Shown here piece after piece: positions 24,994 to 33,719 of a stretch of DNA of 64,000 nucleotides. Below the pieces are notes generated by a model, which was not told where the DNA came from, ran no database searches, and was given only the letters and a program-made list of their open reading frames with translations. The DNA is taken from positions 2,430,621 through 2,494,620 of the forward strand of contig NZ_LMQR01000001.1 in assembly GCF_001424645.1 (NCBI RefSeq), written 5' to 3'. This DNA is from Frigoribacterium sp. Leaf415. GTDB lineage: Bacteria; Actinomycetota; Actinomycetes; Actinomycetales; Microbacteriaceae. Positions within the stretch are counted from its first letter, which is position 1. Each line of letters starts with the position of its first letter. A program made the translations under genes and the position numbers.

Positions 24994-26886
24994 TCAGGCC
25001 AGGACGTCGAGGGACGTCGAGAGGGACGAGGAGGCGCGGGCACGGTCGACCGCGCCCGTCGCGTCGAGGGGGTCGGTTCCGTCGCGCGGCGCGCGTCCGG
25101 TGCGGGCGTCGGCGGTGCGCGCCTCGGCGGCGTCGCGAGCCTGCCGGCCCGGCCCGCCGTCGGCACCGGCCTGCGCCCCGAGCAAGCCGGGCTGACCGGA
25201 GCGGTCGCCCCGGGCGTCGGACGGCTGGTTCTGGGACGAGAGGTCGACGCTGGTCTGGTGACCCGCGCCTCCCGGGCCTGCGCCTCCCGGGTTCGACGCG
25301 GTCGCGAGGTCGCGGCGGAGGTCGCCGAGGATCGCCCGGACGGCGTCGCGGCCGGCGTCCGACGCGGCGAACATCTCGACGTGCGTGCCGTGCGCCGAGA
25401 CGTGGGCCCGGACGGTGACCGGGCCGAGCGCCTCGGGAGCGACGTCCACGGTGACGACGTGCACCCCGGGGCCCGCCGCGGCGAGCGTGAACAGCGGGCG
25501 GGCGAGCTGCTGGGTCAACGGGGCCGGCTGCGCGGCGGCCGGCGTCGGGGTCGCGGACGAGGAGGCGCTGGTGGCGGAGGCCGCGGACGTCGCGACGGTC
25601 CCGGGGGCGGCGAACACGAGCGTGTCGACGGGGGCGGTCGCGGGGCCGGTGGAGGGGGCCGAGACGGTGGCGGGCGACGAGACGGGACGGCCGTCCGTCG
25701 CCGTTGCCGCGGAGGAGGCAGGCCCCGGGATCGTCGATCCGGCACGGACCGGATCACCGGTGACGGGCAGCGCCTCGGAGCGGCCGGCCGATCCGGTGGG
25801 TACCGGAGCGAACGGACCGGCGAGGGCCGAGTCGGCAGACGTGCCGGCCGCACTCGTGCCGGAGGGCGCGGCGGTCGCTGCGGCGGTCGCGGCGGTCATT
25901 CCTGCGACTGCGGGCGTGGCAGGGGTCGTGGTCGCGGCGGCGATTCCCGGGGTGGAAGCCGTGGTGATCGGAGCGCTCGCTGCCGCGGTGGGACCGGCAA
26001 CGTCGGCAGCTCCCGAGGAGGCGGAGGCGGTGGTGGGCGCCGACGCGCCGAGGGCCGAGCCGGAGACGGACGGGTCGGCCGATCCGGTACGTGTCGGATC
26101 GAGGTCGGAGACCGGCCCGGCGACCATGGACGAGCCGGCCGATCCGGTACGTGCCGGATCGAGGCTCTCGGCCGAGGCGCCGGGGGAGGTCAGCGCTCCG
26201 GTGCGTACCGGATCAGCGAACGCGGAAGGACGCAGCGACACGGCGGCGAGGGCAGGAACCGCAGCGGGGACCGTCCCGGCGGCGTCCGTCGTCCCGGTGG
26301 CCCCGGCCGAGGCGGAGGCGACGACGGCGCTGCTGCCGGCGACGGCGCTGGCGACGGGCAGACCGGGCGTCACGATGCCGGATGCCGTGCCGTCCGACAC
26401 GGCGGGCCCGCCGGCGGTGGTCGACGGGGGTTCCGAGGCTCCGGCCGGCGTTGCGGGCTCGGCGGCACCGGCTGATCCGGCGGTCGGCGCCGAGCTCGCA
26501 CCGGCGAGGGTCCGGCGCCAGGGTGCGACGGACGCGGGGTCGAGCGACGTGGCGACGTTCTCGTTCGAGGCAGGGGTCGAGGAGTCCGGGCCGACCGGGG
26601 CGTTCCGGTCGTCGGCGCCGCCGGCGGTACGTGCGGCGGCGCGGGCGTCACGGTCCGCGGTGCCGGCGTCACGGTCCGCGACCCGGGCGTCGCGCCGGTC
26701 GGCGGCCCGCGAGGCGTGCTCGTGACGCATGGCGGCGCCGAAGCCGGCGGCCGCACGGTCGGCCTCGCGGGCAGCACCGGCACCGGCACCGCCTGCTCCG
26801 GGTCCGCGCGACCCGACGGGGGCACGCAGCGACGACGCCTCGGACAGGGCGGGAGGCGCGAACGGAAGGGTGCGGGACAGGGTCAC
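24994..26886 (-). CDS. fliK: Flagellar hook-length control protein FliK with in-frame repeats
   Basis: The 630-residue protein is rich in Ala/Thr/Ser/Pro, with the conserved C-terminal FliK domain at about residues 480-560 (VDVAPEALGPVTVRAHVS, then HVEMFAASDAGRDAVR). FliK is an exported ruler that tells FlhB to switch specificity. The GTG at 26886 overlaps the stop of the NlpC/P60 gene (GTGA). The linker contains five DPxRTGS-like heptapeptides, each encoded by a 20-bp near-palindrome (25736-26214). A GGAGGCGCG motif lies at the C-terminus. The length is high for the family because of the linker. Confidence 0.85.
   Translation of the reverse strand: MTLSRTLPFAPPALSEASSLRAPVGSRGPGAGGAGAGAAREADRAAAGFGAAMRHEHASRAADRRDARVADRDAGTADRDARAAARTAGGADDRNAPVGPDSSTPASNENVATSLDPASVAPWRRTLAGASSAPTAGSAGAAEPATPAGASEPPSTTAGGPAVSDGTASGIVTPGLPVASAVAGSSAVVASASAGATGTTDAAGTVPAAVPALAAVSLRPSAFADPVRTGALTSPGASAESLDPARTGSAGSSMVAGPVSDLDPTRTGSADPSVSGSALGASAPTTASASSGAADVAGPTAAASAPITTASTPGIAAATTTPATPAVAGMTAATAAATAAPSGTSAAGTSADSALAGPFAPVPTGSAGRSEALPVTGDPVRAGSTIPGPASSAATATDGRPVSSPATVSAPSTGPATAPVDTLVFAAPGTVATSAASATSASSSATPTPAAAQPAPLTQQLARPLFTLAAAGPGVHVVTVDVAPEALGPVTVRAHVSAHGTHVEMFAASDAGRDAVRAILGDLRRDLATASNPGGAGPGGAGHQTSVDLSSQNQPSDARGDRSGQPGLLGAQAGADGGPGRQARDAAEARTADARTGRAPRDGTDPLDATGAVDRARASSSLSTSLDVLA
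25736..26214. repeat. Five copies of a 20-bp palindrome inside fliK
   Basis: Copies lie at 25736-25755, 25790-25809, 26081-26100, 26141-26160 and 26195-26214. The consensus is close to the perfect palindrome GATCCGGTACGTACCGGATC. All are in the same reading frame of fliK and encode DPxRTGS-like residues. No copy was seen elsewhere in the window. Confidence 0.8.
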
Positions 26887-27671
26887 GAGGCCACCCCCGC
26901 GCTCATCAGCTTCTGGAGGGCCGCGGTCATCAGGTCGGTCCCCGACGAGGACGCGCCCGACGCACCGGCCGCACCGGAGAGACCGGACAGGCCGGACAGG
27001 CCCGACAGGCCGGAGAGACCCGACAAGCCCGACAGGCTCGACAGCGCCGACGACGCGGCCGACGTCGGCGCGGCACCCGACGCGCCCTCGGCCGGGACGA
27101 TGCGGCGGATCGTGCTGAGGTCGGAGTCCTTGTACCAGTTGTCGACGATCTGGACGTCCTTGCCCGGACGGGGCGCGTGCAGCACCTTGCCGTCGCCGAG
27201 GTAGATCACGATGTGGCCCTCGCCCTTGGGCACGAGCAGGTCGCCGGGCTTCGCCTCGGCGAGCGACGACACCTCGGCGCCCATCTTCGCCTGGTCCGGC
27301 ACGACCCGCGGCATGCTGACGCCGAGGTCCTCGAACACGGTCTGCACGAGACCCGAGCAGTCCATGCCCGTCCGGTCCTCGCCGCCGAACACGTACGGCA
27401 CGCCGAGGTACTTCTTGGCGGACTCGACCACGTCCGAGCCGTCCGCTCCGCTGCCGCTCGCGACCGATCCGGCCACGGCGTCCACGGAGGCGCTGGTCGC
27501 CGTCGCGCCCGTCCCGGACGTGCCGGCGAGCGCGTCGGCGAAGGCCGTGGCCGACGTGGCGGACGCGGCGGTGGCCGTCGCGGACGTCGCACCGGTGGTG
27601 CCGGCGCGCAGCTGGGCGATGGTCGCCTGGATGTCCTGGATGCGGGACAGGACCTCGGTCACGGGACTCAC
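26883..27671 (-). CDS. NlpC/P60 peptidoglycan hydrolase of the flagellar operon
   Basis: The 262-residue C40 peptidase has its NlpC/P60 domain at about residues 80-195, with catalytic C105 (GMDCSGLVQ), H153 (GEGHIVIY) and a likely third residue H165. It cuts peptide stems of peptidoglycan. Between fliJ and fliK it probably opens the wall for the rod, the task of FlgJ in other bacteria. No signal peptide is seen, so export through the flagellar apparatus is likely. Seven LSG repeats lie at residues 213-233. The GTG overlaps fliJ (GTGA). Confidence 0.88.
   Translation of the reverse strand: MSPVTEVLSRIQDIQATIAQLRAGTTGATSATATAASATSATAFADALAGTSGTGATATSASVDAVAGSVASGSGADGSDVVESAKKYLGVPYVFGGEDRTGMDCSGLVQTVFEDLGVSMPRVVPDQAKMGAEVSSLAEAKPGDLLVPKGEGHIVIYLGDGKVLHAPRPGKDVQIVDNWYKDSDLSTIRRIVPAEGASGAAPTSAASSALSSLSGLSGLSGLSGLSGLSGLSGAAGASGASSSGTDLMTAALQKLMSAGVAS
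26973..27035 (-). repeat. Seven 9-bp LSG repeats in the NlpC/P60 gene
   Basis: Tandem 9-bp units encode Leu-Ser-Gly seven times (residues 213-233). Such a repeat could vary by slippage without shifting the frame. Confidence 0.8.
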
Positions 27672-28126
27672 GCCGCGCCTCCTGGGTTCTCGGGGTCGGT
27701 GCCGGACGGCGAGCCGTCGGGGCGGGGGCGCGAGGCGATCTCGTCGAGGGCGATCTGCTCGTCGCGCAGGTCGGCGGCCGCCTCGGCCACCACGTGCTTG
27801 TGCTCGAGCTTCTCGAGGCCGATCGCCGCACGACGGGCCTCGTTGAAGGCGGCCTGCGCCGCGTCGGCGTCGGCCTGACGGCGCTGGGTGACCGCGTCGA
27901 GCTCGGCGAGCATGCCGCGCGACGAGGCCCGCGAGGCGGCGAGCGCGCTCAGCATGGCCGCGTCCGTGACCTCGGACGGCTCGTCGGCGAGGGTGCGCTT
28001 GGCGCGCACGCGCTCGTCGGCGGCCTCACGCAGGCGGTCGGCGGCCTCGGCGAGGACGGCGCCGGCCTGGTCCTGCTGGGCGTGACGCAGCCGCAGCAGG
28101 CCGAGCAGCGAGAACGGACGTGCCAT
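27668..28126 (-). CDS. fliJ: Flagellar export protein FliJ
   Basis: The 152-residue protein is nearly all helical with heptad-like charge pattern, as expected for the FliJ coiled coil. It starts MARPFSLLGLLRLRHAQQDQ, as FliJ proteins do. FliJ is the central stalk of the FliI ATPase ring and recycles chaperones. Its ATG shares a base with the fliI stop codon (TGATG). Confidence 0.88.
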   Translation of the reverse strand: MARPFSLLGLLRLRHAQQDQAGAVLAEAADRLREAADERVRAKRTLADEPSEVTDAAMLSALAASRASSRGMLAELDAVTQRRQADADAAQAAFNEARRAAIGLEKLEHKHVVAEAAADLRDEQIALDEIASRPRPDGSPSGTDPENPGGAA

Positions 28127-29550
28127 CAGATCGCTCCGAACCGTGAGGTGAGCGAGGCCAGGGCGTTCCACGAGTCGGCCGAGGCCGCCCGGTCGTCCAT
28201 GCCCTGCTGCAGGAACGCGTCGATGGCGCCCTGGTGGTCGACCGCCGCGTCGACGAGCGGGTTGGTGCCACGCTGGTACGCGCCGACGTCGAGCAGGTCC
28301 TGGGCGGCTCGGCGCGCGGCCATCACCTTGCGCAGCGTCGTCGCGGCGGCGCGCTGCGGCGGGCTGGTCACCTTCGAGGCGACGCGCGAGACCGAGCCGA
28401 GCGCGTCGACCGACGGGAAGTGCCCGGTCACGGCGAGCTTGCGGTCGAGCACGACGTGCCCGTCGAGGATGCTGCGGGCGGCGTCGGCGATCGGTTCGTT
28501 GTGGTCGTCGCCGTCGACCAGCACCGTGTAGAGCCCGGTGACCGAGCCGATGCGGTCGGTCCCGGCGCGCTCGAGCAGGCCGGCCAGCACCGAGAACGTC
28601 GACGGCGGGTAGCCCCGGGTCGCGGGCGGTTCGCCGACCGAGAGGCCGATCTCGCGCTGGGCCATCGCCACGCGGGTGAGCGAGTCCATCATCAGCACGA
28701 CGTCGGCGCCCTGGTCGCGGAACGACTCGGCGATGCGGGTCGCGACGAACGCGGCGCGGAGGCGCATCAGGGCGGGCTCGTCGCTGGTCGAGACGACGAC
28801 GATCGAGCGGGCGAGGCCCTCGGGGCCGAGGTCGTCCTCGAGGAACTCGCGCACCTCGCGGCCGCGCTCGCCGACCAGGGCGATCACGCTGACCTGGGCG
28901 TCCGAGCCGCGGGCGATCATCGACAGCAGCGACGACTTCCCGACGCCCGAGCCGGCGAACAGGCCGACGCGCTGGCCCTTGCCGACCGTGGTCAGGGTGT
29001 CGAGCACGCGCACGCCGAGCTGCAGGGGCGTGTCGATGCGCGCCCGGTGCATGGCGGACGGGGTCTCGTGGTCGAGCGGCACGAGGTCGACGCGACCCCC
29101 GTCGGCGCCGACGAGCGGCCCCTTGCCGTCGATCGGCCGACCGAGCCCGTCGAGCACGCGCCCGAACAGGCCCGTGCCGGTCGGGACGAGCAGCGGACGA
29201 CCGGTCGAGCGGACGGGCGTGCCGGTCGTGATGCCGGTGAGGCGGCCGAGCGGCATGCACCGCACGCCGTCGGGCGTGGTCGCGACGACCTCGGCGAGGT
29301 CCGAGCCGGCGCCGGGCCCGCCGGACGTCGCGGTCGCGTCGCCGACGGCGACGATCTCGCCGACGGCCGCGTCGAGGCCCTGCACGGTGAGGCCGAGGCC
29401 CACGGCCGAGCTGACCCGGCCCACGCGTTGCGGGCGGGCCGCGACGCGTGCCGCGGCGAGACGGGGGGCCAGGGCGGTCGGCACGCGCGGACGGCCGCCG
29501 TCGACGACGGCACCCGTCGACACGAGAGCAGGAGGCGCGGTGAGGGTCAC
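28126..29550 (-). CDS. fliI: Flagellum-specific ATPase FliI
   Basis: The 474-residue ATPase has the Walker A motif GSGVGKSS (near residue 195), the family stretch GERGREVREF, and Walker B VLMMDSLTR. It also has QREIGLSVGEPPATRGYPPS, typical of type III export ATPases. FliI forms the hexamer that unfolds and hands over export substrates. The GTG overlaps the fliH stop (GTGA). A GGAGGCGCG motif falls within the first codons (APPALVS). Confidence 0.96.
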   Translation of the reverse strand: MTLTAPPALVSTGAVVDGGRPRVPTALAPRLAAARVAARPQRVGRVSSAVGLGLTVQGLDAAVGEIVAVGDATATSGGPGAGSDLAEVVATTPDGVRCMPLGRLTGITTGTPVRSTGRPLLVPTGTGLFGRVLDGLGRPIDGKGPLVGADGGRVDLVPLDHETPSAMHRARIDTPLQLGVRVLDTLTTVGKGQRVGLFAGSGVGKSSLLSMIARGSDAQVSVIALVGERGREVREFLEDDLGPEGLARSIVVVSTSDEPALMRLRAAFVATRIAESFRDQGADVVLMMDSLTRVAMAQREIGLSVGEPPATRGYPPSTFSVLAGLLERAGTDRIGSVTGLYTVLVDGDDHNEPIADAARSILDGHVVLDRKLAVTGHFPSVDALGSVSRVASKVTSPPQRAAATTLRKVMAARRAAQDLLDVGAYQRGTNPLVDAAVDHQGAIDAFLQQGMDDRAASADSWNALASLTSRFGAI

Positions 29551-30305
29551 GAGACTCCCCCGTCCGACGCCGGGTCACCGAGCAGCGCCGTCCGGGCCCG
29601 GTCGAGCGCGGTGCCGAGTCGGGCGTCGACCTGGCCGATGCGTCGCTCGGCCTCGGCGTCGCCGCGGGCCAGGCTCGCGTCGGCCACGAAGGACACCTCG
29701 GCGGCCACGGAGTCGCGGGTCGCGGCGTCGAGCTGCGCGAGGTCGGCCGGGTGCAGGCGGACGGTCACGACGTCGCCGGGGTCGGTCACGGCGAGGGCGC
29801 GGGCGACGGCCGCACGAGCGGTGCGGCCGAGGCGCGGGTCGACGTCGGGCGTGACGATGGCATCGGGCGTGGCGGTGGCGTCGACCCCGTGCGACCCGTC
29901 GTCGACGGACTCGGAGGCGCGCAGTTCGTAGCCGAGGACCGCCTCGGCGAGCTCGAAGGCGGTGGCGACCAGCGCCTCCTCGGCGTCGTCCAGGACGGGC
30001 GCGACGCGGGCGTCGAGCGCACGGGCCGACGTGGCGAGGGCCCCGACGGCCGAGACGGTCGCGGCCTGGAGGCGGTGCAGCAGGTCGGAGTGCTCGGCCT
30101 CGAGGACGGCCCGGCGGGCGGCGAGCTCGAGCTCGGCGGCGCGGAGGCCGGCGGCGTACCCGGCGGCGTGACCGCGGGCCTCGGCCCGGGCGTCGTGGGC
30201 CTGTCGGGTGGTGGCGGCGTCGGACCCCGGCAGCGAGACGGACGGGTAGCTGACGCGCGCGAAGGCCGGGGCAGCGCCCTCGGGGGTCATCACGGAGTCG
30301 AGCAT
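29547..30305 (-). CDS. fliH: Flagellar assembly protein FliH
   Basis: The 252-residue protein has a helical central stretch (EARGHAAGYAAGLRAAELEL) with GxxxG-like spacing and a C-terminal V-ATPase E-like region (VVTVRLHPADLAQLD). FliH regulates the FliI ATPase. I chose the ATG at 30305; a GTG one codon upstream and an ATG at 30290 are alternatives, and none has a strong ribosome binding site. It is first of the seven-gene operon to flgE and has its own promoter 77 bases upstream. Confidence 0.88.
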   Translation of the reverse strand: MLDSVMTPEGAAPAFARVSYPSVSLPGSDAATTRQAHDARAEARGHAAGYAAGLRAAELELAARRAVLEAEHSDLLHRLQAATVSAVGALATSARALDARVAPVLDDAEEALVATAFELAEAVLGYELRASESVDDGSHGVDATATPDAIVTPDVDPRLGRTARAAVARALAVTDPGDVVTVRLHPADLAQLDAATRDSVAAEVSFVADASLARGDAEAERRIGQVDARLGTALDRARTALLGDPASDGGVS

Positions 30306-30332
30306 CACGAGCCGTTCGGCGTTGGGGGTGAC

Positions 30333-30376
30333 GGCCGATCCGTGGCCAGGGGTGAGGTGAGCGATCCGTGCTCACC
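30333..30376 (-). promoter_or_regulatory. Two candidate CsrA-binding hairpins in the fliH leader
   Basis: On the minus strand, 30356-30376 is a 7-base stem (GGTGAGC/GCTCACC) with loop ACGGATC. 30333-30347 is GGCC/GGCC with the same loop. Both show GGA in the loop, as CsrA prefers. The flgB leader has the same two hairpins. Confidence 0.55.
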
Positions 30377-30381
30377 GGCGA

Positions 30382-30408
30382 CTCTCGACGCGCGGCGGGC
30401 GGGCGTTA
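30382..30408 (-). promoter_or_regulatory. Flagellar promoter of the fliH operon, weaker -10
   Basis: The minus-strand box has TAAC, 15 bases, GTCGAGAG. Two changes from GCCGATAG at the correct spacing suggest a weaker member of the set. Confidence 0.6.
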
Positions 30409-30435
30409 GGGCTTGCCCCGAAGGGGGGCCGCGTC

Positions 30436-30558
30436 GCGTACCGAACCCGACCCGCACCTCCCGGCTCCGCGTACCGAACCCGACCACGTCGGCCCGACTC
30501 GCCGCTCACCTTCGTCAGCAGTCGGCGTGTCGCCCTGCCGTTGTCGCGATGTGCACAG
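30436..30558 (-). repeat. Composite intergenic repeat, copy 1 (two 33-bp units plus core)
   Basis: GCGTACCGAACCCGACC occurs at 30436 and again at 30469, exactly 33 bases apart. The segment 30511-30558, read on the minus strand, closely matches 52641-52688 on the plus strand. So the fliG-fliH gap (30306-30619) contains a copy of the element found upstream of the TPR gene, in opposite orientation. No gene is seen in the gap. Confidence 0.7.
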
Positions 30559-30619
30559 GGAAGAGGGAAGGGGCCGGGCGGGAGAGGAGGGGCGGGTGGG
30601 GTGGTCGATGGGGGGCCAG

Positions 30620-31675
30620 CTAGTCGACGAGGGCGTCGTCGTCGGAGCGGTGCATGGTGATCGCGCCCATCGCCTCGAGTTCGCGGATGGCGCGCACGAC
30701 CGACGCCCGCGCCTCCTCGATCTGCGACTTGCGGACCGGACCCATCGACTGCAGCTCGTCGTCCAGCAACTCGCGGTTGCGCTCGGAGACGTTGCCGCGG
30801 ATGACCTCGGTCACCGCGGTCGGTGCGCCCTTCATCGCCGTGGCGAGGATCGCCGCGTCGATGCCGCGCAGCACCTGCTGGATGTCGCGCGACTCGAGCT
30901 TGACGATGTCCTCGAAGGTGAGCATGCGCGAGCGGACCTCCTCGGCCAGCTCGGGGTCGCGTTCGTCGAGGCCCTCGAGCAGCGCTTTCTCGGTCGCCAC
31001 GTCGCTGCGGTTGAGGATCTCGATCAACGGCTGGATGCCCCCGACGACCTCGACCTGTTCGCGCGGGGCGACGACGGCACCGGCCCGCACCTTGAGGGTG
31101 GCCGCGACGATGCCCACGGACTCGGGGGTGGCCGTGCCCATCGTCGCGATGGCCTGGGCGACGTCGGCGCGCAGCTCGACGTCGAGACCCGACATCACGG
31201 CGGAGGCCTGCTGCGGTCGCAGGTGGGCGAGCACCAGGGCGATGGTCTGCGGCAGTTCGCCGTCGAGCAGCGTCACCACCTGACCGGCCTCGGCCTCGTC
31301 GAGGAACTCGAACGACTTGCCGGCCATGTTGGAGGCCATGCGCTCCATGACGCCGGCGGCGCGCTCCGAACCGAACGACGCCTCGAGCAGGCCGACCGCG
31401 ACGTCGTGCCCGCCGCGGCGCTGGTAGCGGCCGCTGACGCTGAGGTCGTGGAACTCGGCCACGGTGGCCTCGGCGAGCGACGGGTCGACGCGACGCAGGC
31501 GCACGATCTCGGCCGCGATCTCCTCGGCCTCGACCTCGCTGAACTCCTTCATGACCGCGGCCGCACGGGCCTGGTCCATCTGCATCAGGATGACCGCGAC
31601 CTTCTGCGGTCCGGTCAACGGCTTGCCGACGCCGGGGGCCGCCGGGGCACCGAAGGTGGTGGGGACGAGGCTCAT
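30620..31675 (-). CDS. fliG: Flagellar motor switch protein FliG
   Basis: The 351-residue protein has N-terminal, middle and C-terminal armadillo-like domains. The start MSLVPTTFG leads into LTGPQKVAVILMQMD, and LSGRY/EFLDEAEAGQVV and VREVIRGNVSERNRELLDDE are family-typical. C-terminal charged residues that face MotA are present. FliG joins the MS ring (FliF) to the C ring. Its ATG overlaps the fliF stop. It ends the flgB operon, followed by the composite repeat region. Confidence 0.95.
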   Translation of the reverse strand: MSLVPTTFGAPAAPGVGKPLTGPQKVAVILMQMDQARAAAVMKEFSEVEAEEIAAEIVRLRRVDPSLAEATVAEFHDLSVSGRYQRRGGHDVAVGLLEASFGSERAAGVMERMASNMAGKSFEFLDEAEAGQVVTLLDGELPQTIALVLAHLRPQQASAVMSGLDVELRADVAQAIATMGTATPESVGIVAATLKVRAGAVVAPREQVEVVGGIQPLIEILNRSDVATEKALLEGLDERDPELAEEVRSRMLTFEDIVKLESRDIQQVLRGIDAAILATAMKGAPTAVTEVIRGNVSERNRELLDDELQSMGPVRKSQIEEARASVVRAIRELEAMGAITMHRSDDDALVD

Positions 31676-33363
31676 GCGGGCTGCCGGTCGTCCATCAGGC
31701 CGCGCAGCAGCTCGGCGGTCTTGCCCGGGTCGCGCTCGGCCATCGCGTCGATCTCGGCGCGGCGGCGCTCGGCCGAGACGAACTCGGGCGACGGCGTCGG
31801 GGCGTCGACGTCGAGCAGCTCGGTCCTCGCCTCGCCCATGCCGGGCAGCGTGAGCCGCGAGGTGGCGACGGCGTCGTCGAGCGACAGCGGCATCGTGGCG
31901 TCCCAGGTCTGGGCACCGTTCTGCGGGGCGAGCTCGCCGAGGTCGACGTCCTCGCGGTCCTGGCGGCGGCTGCGACGGGCGAAGACGATCAGGCCGACGA
32001 TGGCGGCGATCGCGATGGCCGCGACGATGCCGACCGTGCGGATGGTGCCCCACATCGCCTCGCTCGCACTCGCCGCGTCGGCGGCCTTGAGCGCCTCGGC
32101 GGCGGCGTCCGCGGCCGAGGTGTCGAAGTCGACCTGGGCGACCTGGACGGTGTCGCCGCGGGCGGCGTCGATGCCGGCGGCGGCGCCGACGAGGTCGCGC
32201 ACGCTCTGCATGTTGACCCCGTTGGCCGCGGCCGAGTTCAGCGCGACCGAGACCGTCTGCCGGCTGACCTCGCCGGCCGGCACGTTGAGGCTCTCGGTGA
32301 CCTTGTCGACGGCGTTGTTCTTCGTGGTCGACTCGTTGGTGTATCCGCCGTCGGCGCCGGTGCCCGCGGTGGTGGTCCCGTCGGCGGCGGTGCCGTTCGG
32401 CACGGCGATGTTGTCCGGGCCGAGCACGCCGGTCGCGCCGGTACCGTTCGCCCCGTCCGCCCCCGAGCCGTACTGCTCGGTGGTGCCCGACTCGTTGAGG
32501 GCGATCGGCCCCGAGGTCGGCTGCGAGAACGACTCGGTCACCTTGGTGCCCGAACTCTGGTCGAGGTCGGCGGCCACCACGACGGACGAGTTGCCGGGGC
32601 CCACCATCTTGTCGAGCATGGCCTGCACCGACGCCTGGACCTTGGACTCGTAGTCGCTCGCGTCGCCGCCCGCGCCTCCGACCGCTCCGCTGCCGACGGC
32701 CGACAGCACCGTGCCCGAGGCGTCGGTGACGGCGACGTCGGTCGCCTTCATGCCGTCGACGGAGGCGCTGGTGAGGTTGACGATGGCCTGCACCTGCTTC
32801 GAGTCCAGCGTCGCACCGGCCTGGGTCTCGACGAACACCGAGGCGGTCGGGTCGCGCTGCTCGGCGACGAAGACCGACTCCTCGGGGATCGCGAGCTGCA
32901 CGCTGGCGTTCTTGACGCCGTCCATCGCCTTGATCGTGTTGGCGAGCTCGCCCTCGATGGCGCGCTTGTAGGTGACGTTCTGCTGGAACTCGGACGAGGT
33001 GACGCCCATGGTGTCGAGCAGCGAGTAGCCGCCGCCCGAGCTCGCGGCGGGCAGCCCCGCGGCCGCGGCCTTGAGGCGCTCGTCGTAGACGACGTTCTCG
33101 GGCACGAGGATCGTGCCGCCGCCCGCGGTCAGCTGGTACGGCACGCCGTCGGTCTGCAGCAGTTCGACGATGGCGCTCGCGTCGGTCGGGTCGATGCCGC
33201 TGAACAGCGGCGTGTAGGTGGGCTTGCCCAGCCAGCTGACGAGCGCGACGACGCCGAGCACGAGCGCGGCGAGCAGGATGACGGCGATCGTGCGCTGCGC
33301 GACCGTGAAGCTCTGGAGGGCGGCACCGAGCTTGGCGAGCTGGCCCTTGACGGCGTTCGGCAT
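31672..33363 (-). CDS. fliF: Flagellar MS-ring protein FliF
   Basis: The 563-residue protein has two membrane segments (about 22-45 and 440-465) enclosing the YscJ-like periplasmic domains (WLGKPTYTPLFSGIDPTDAS near the start). A Gly/Thr/Asn-rich stretch runs between about 300 and 350. The short cytoplasmic C-terminus that binds FliG follows. FliF builds the MS ring. The start overlaps the fliE stop by one base and its end overlaps fliG by four. Confidence 0.95.
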   Translation of the reverse strand: MPNAVKGQLAKLGAALQSFTVAQRTIAVILLAALVLGVVALVSWLGKPTYTPLFSGIDPTDASAIVELLQTDGVPYQLTAGGGTILVPENVVYDERLKAAAAGLPAASSGGGYSLLDTMGVTSSEFQQNVTYKRAIEGELANTIKAMDGVKNASVQLAIPEESVFVAEQRDPTASVFVETQAGATLDSKQVQAIVNLTSASVDGMKATDVAVTDASGTVLSAVGSGAVGGAGGDASDYESKVQASVQAMLDKMVGPGNSSVVVAADLDQSSGTKVTESFSQPTSGPIALNESGTTEQYGSGADGANGTGATGVLGPDNIAVPNGTAADGTTTAGTGADGGYTNESTTKNNAVDKVTESLNVPAGEVSRQTVSVALNSAAANGVNMQSVRDLVGAAAGIDAARGDTVQVAQVDFDTSAADAAAEALKAADAASASEAMWGTIRTVGIVAAIAIAAIVGLIVFARRSRRQDREDVDLGELAPQNGAQTWDATMPLSLDDAVATSRLTLPGMGEARTELLDVDAPTPSPEFVSAERRRAEIDAMAERDPGKTAELLRGLMDDRQPA

Positions 33364-33719
33364 CAGGCCTGCATCCTCATGATCTCGTTGAAGGCGTCGA
33401 CGCCCTTGTTGCGGACGGCGCTGACCAGCTCGAGCGTGACCTGGGCACGCGTCGCGGCGATGGTCGCGTCGTGGATGTCGGTCAGGTCGCCCGTGACGGC
33501 CTTGACCGCGAGGGTCTTCGACTCGGACTGCAGCTGCTGCAGGCCCTCGACGGCACCGGTCATGGTCGCGCCGAAGGTCGCGCCCGAGACCGAGGAGGCG
33601 CCGGTCGCGCCGGTCGAGCCCGTCACGTCGGACGCGCCGCCGGCCGTCATGAGCGAGCTCACGTCGGCGTAGCCGGACTGTTGCACGGCCCCGAGGGCCT
33701 GGATTCCTGCGATGGGCAT
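33363..33719 (-). CDS. fliE: Flagellar rod/hook-basal-body protein FliE
   Basis: The 118-residue protein has the FliE helical C-terminus (LQSESKTLAVKAVTGDLTDI, then VTLELVSAVRNKGVDAFNEI and MRMQA). The N-terminus is Gly/Ala/Thr-rich. FliE joins the MS ring to the rod. Start and stop overlap its neighbours by one base each. Confidence 0.93.
   Translation of the reverse strand: MPIAGIQALGAVQQSGYADVSSLMTAGGASDVTGSTGATGASSVSGATFGATMTGAVEGLQQLQSESKTLAVKAVTGDLTDIHDATIAATRAQVTLELVSAVRNKGVDAFNEIMRMQA

Noticed and set aside
24388..26475. 695-codon open frame on the plus strand
   Set aside because: Antisense to flgD and fliK with Gly/Arg runs; a shadow of the fliK codon pattern.
30305..30487. 60-codon minus-strand ORF in the fliG-fliH gap
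   Set aside because: It is a translation of the 33-bp repeat and the promoter, with no ribosome binding site.
30413..32653. 746-codon open frame on the plus strand
   Set aside because: Antisense to fliG and fliF; low-complexity His/Asp/Gly content and no domain.
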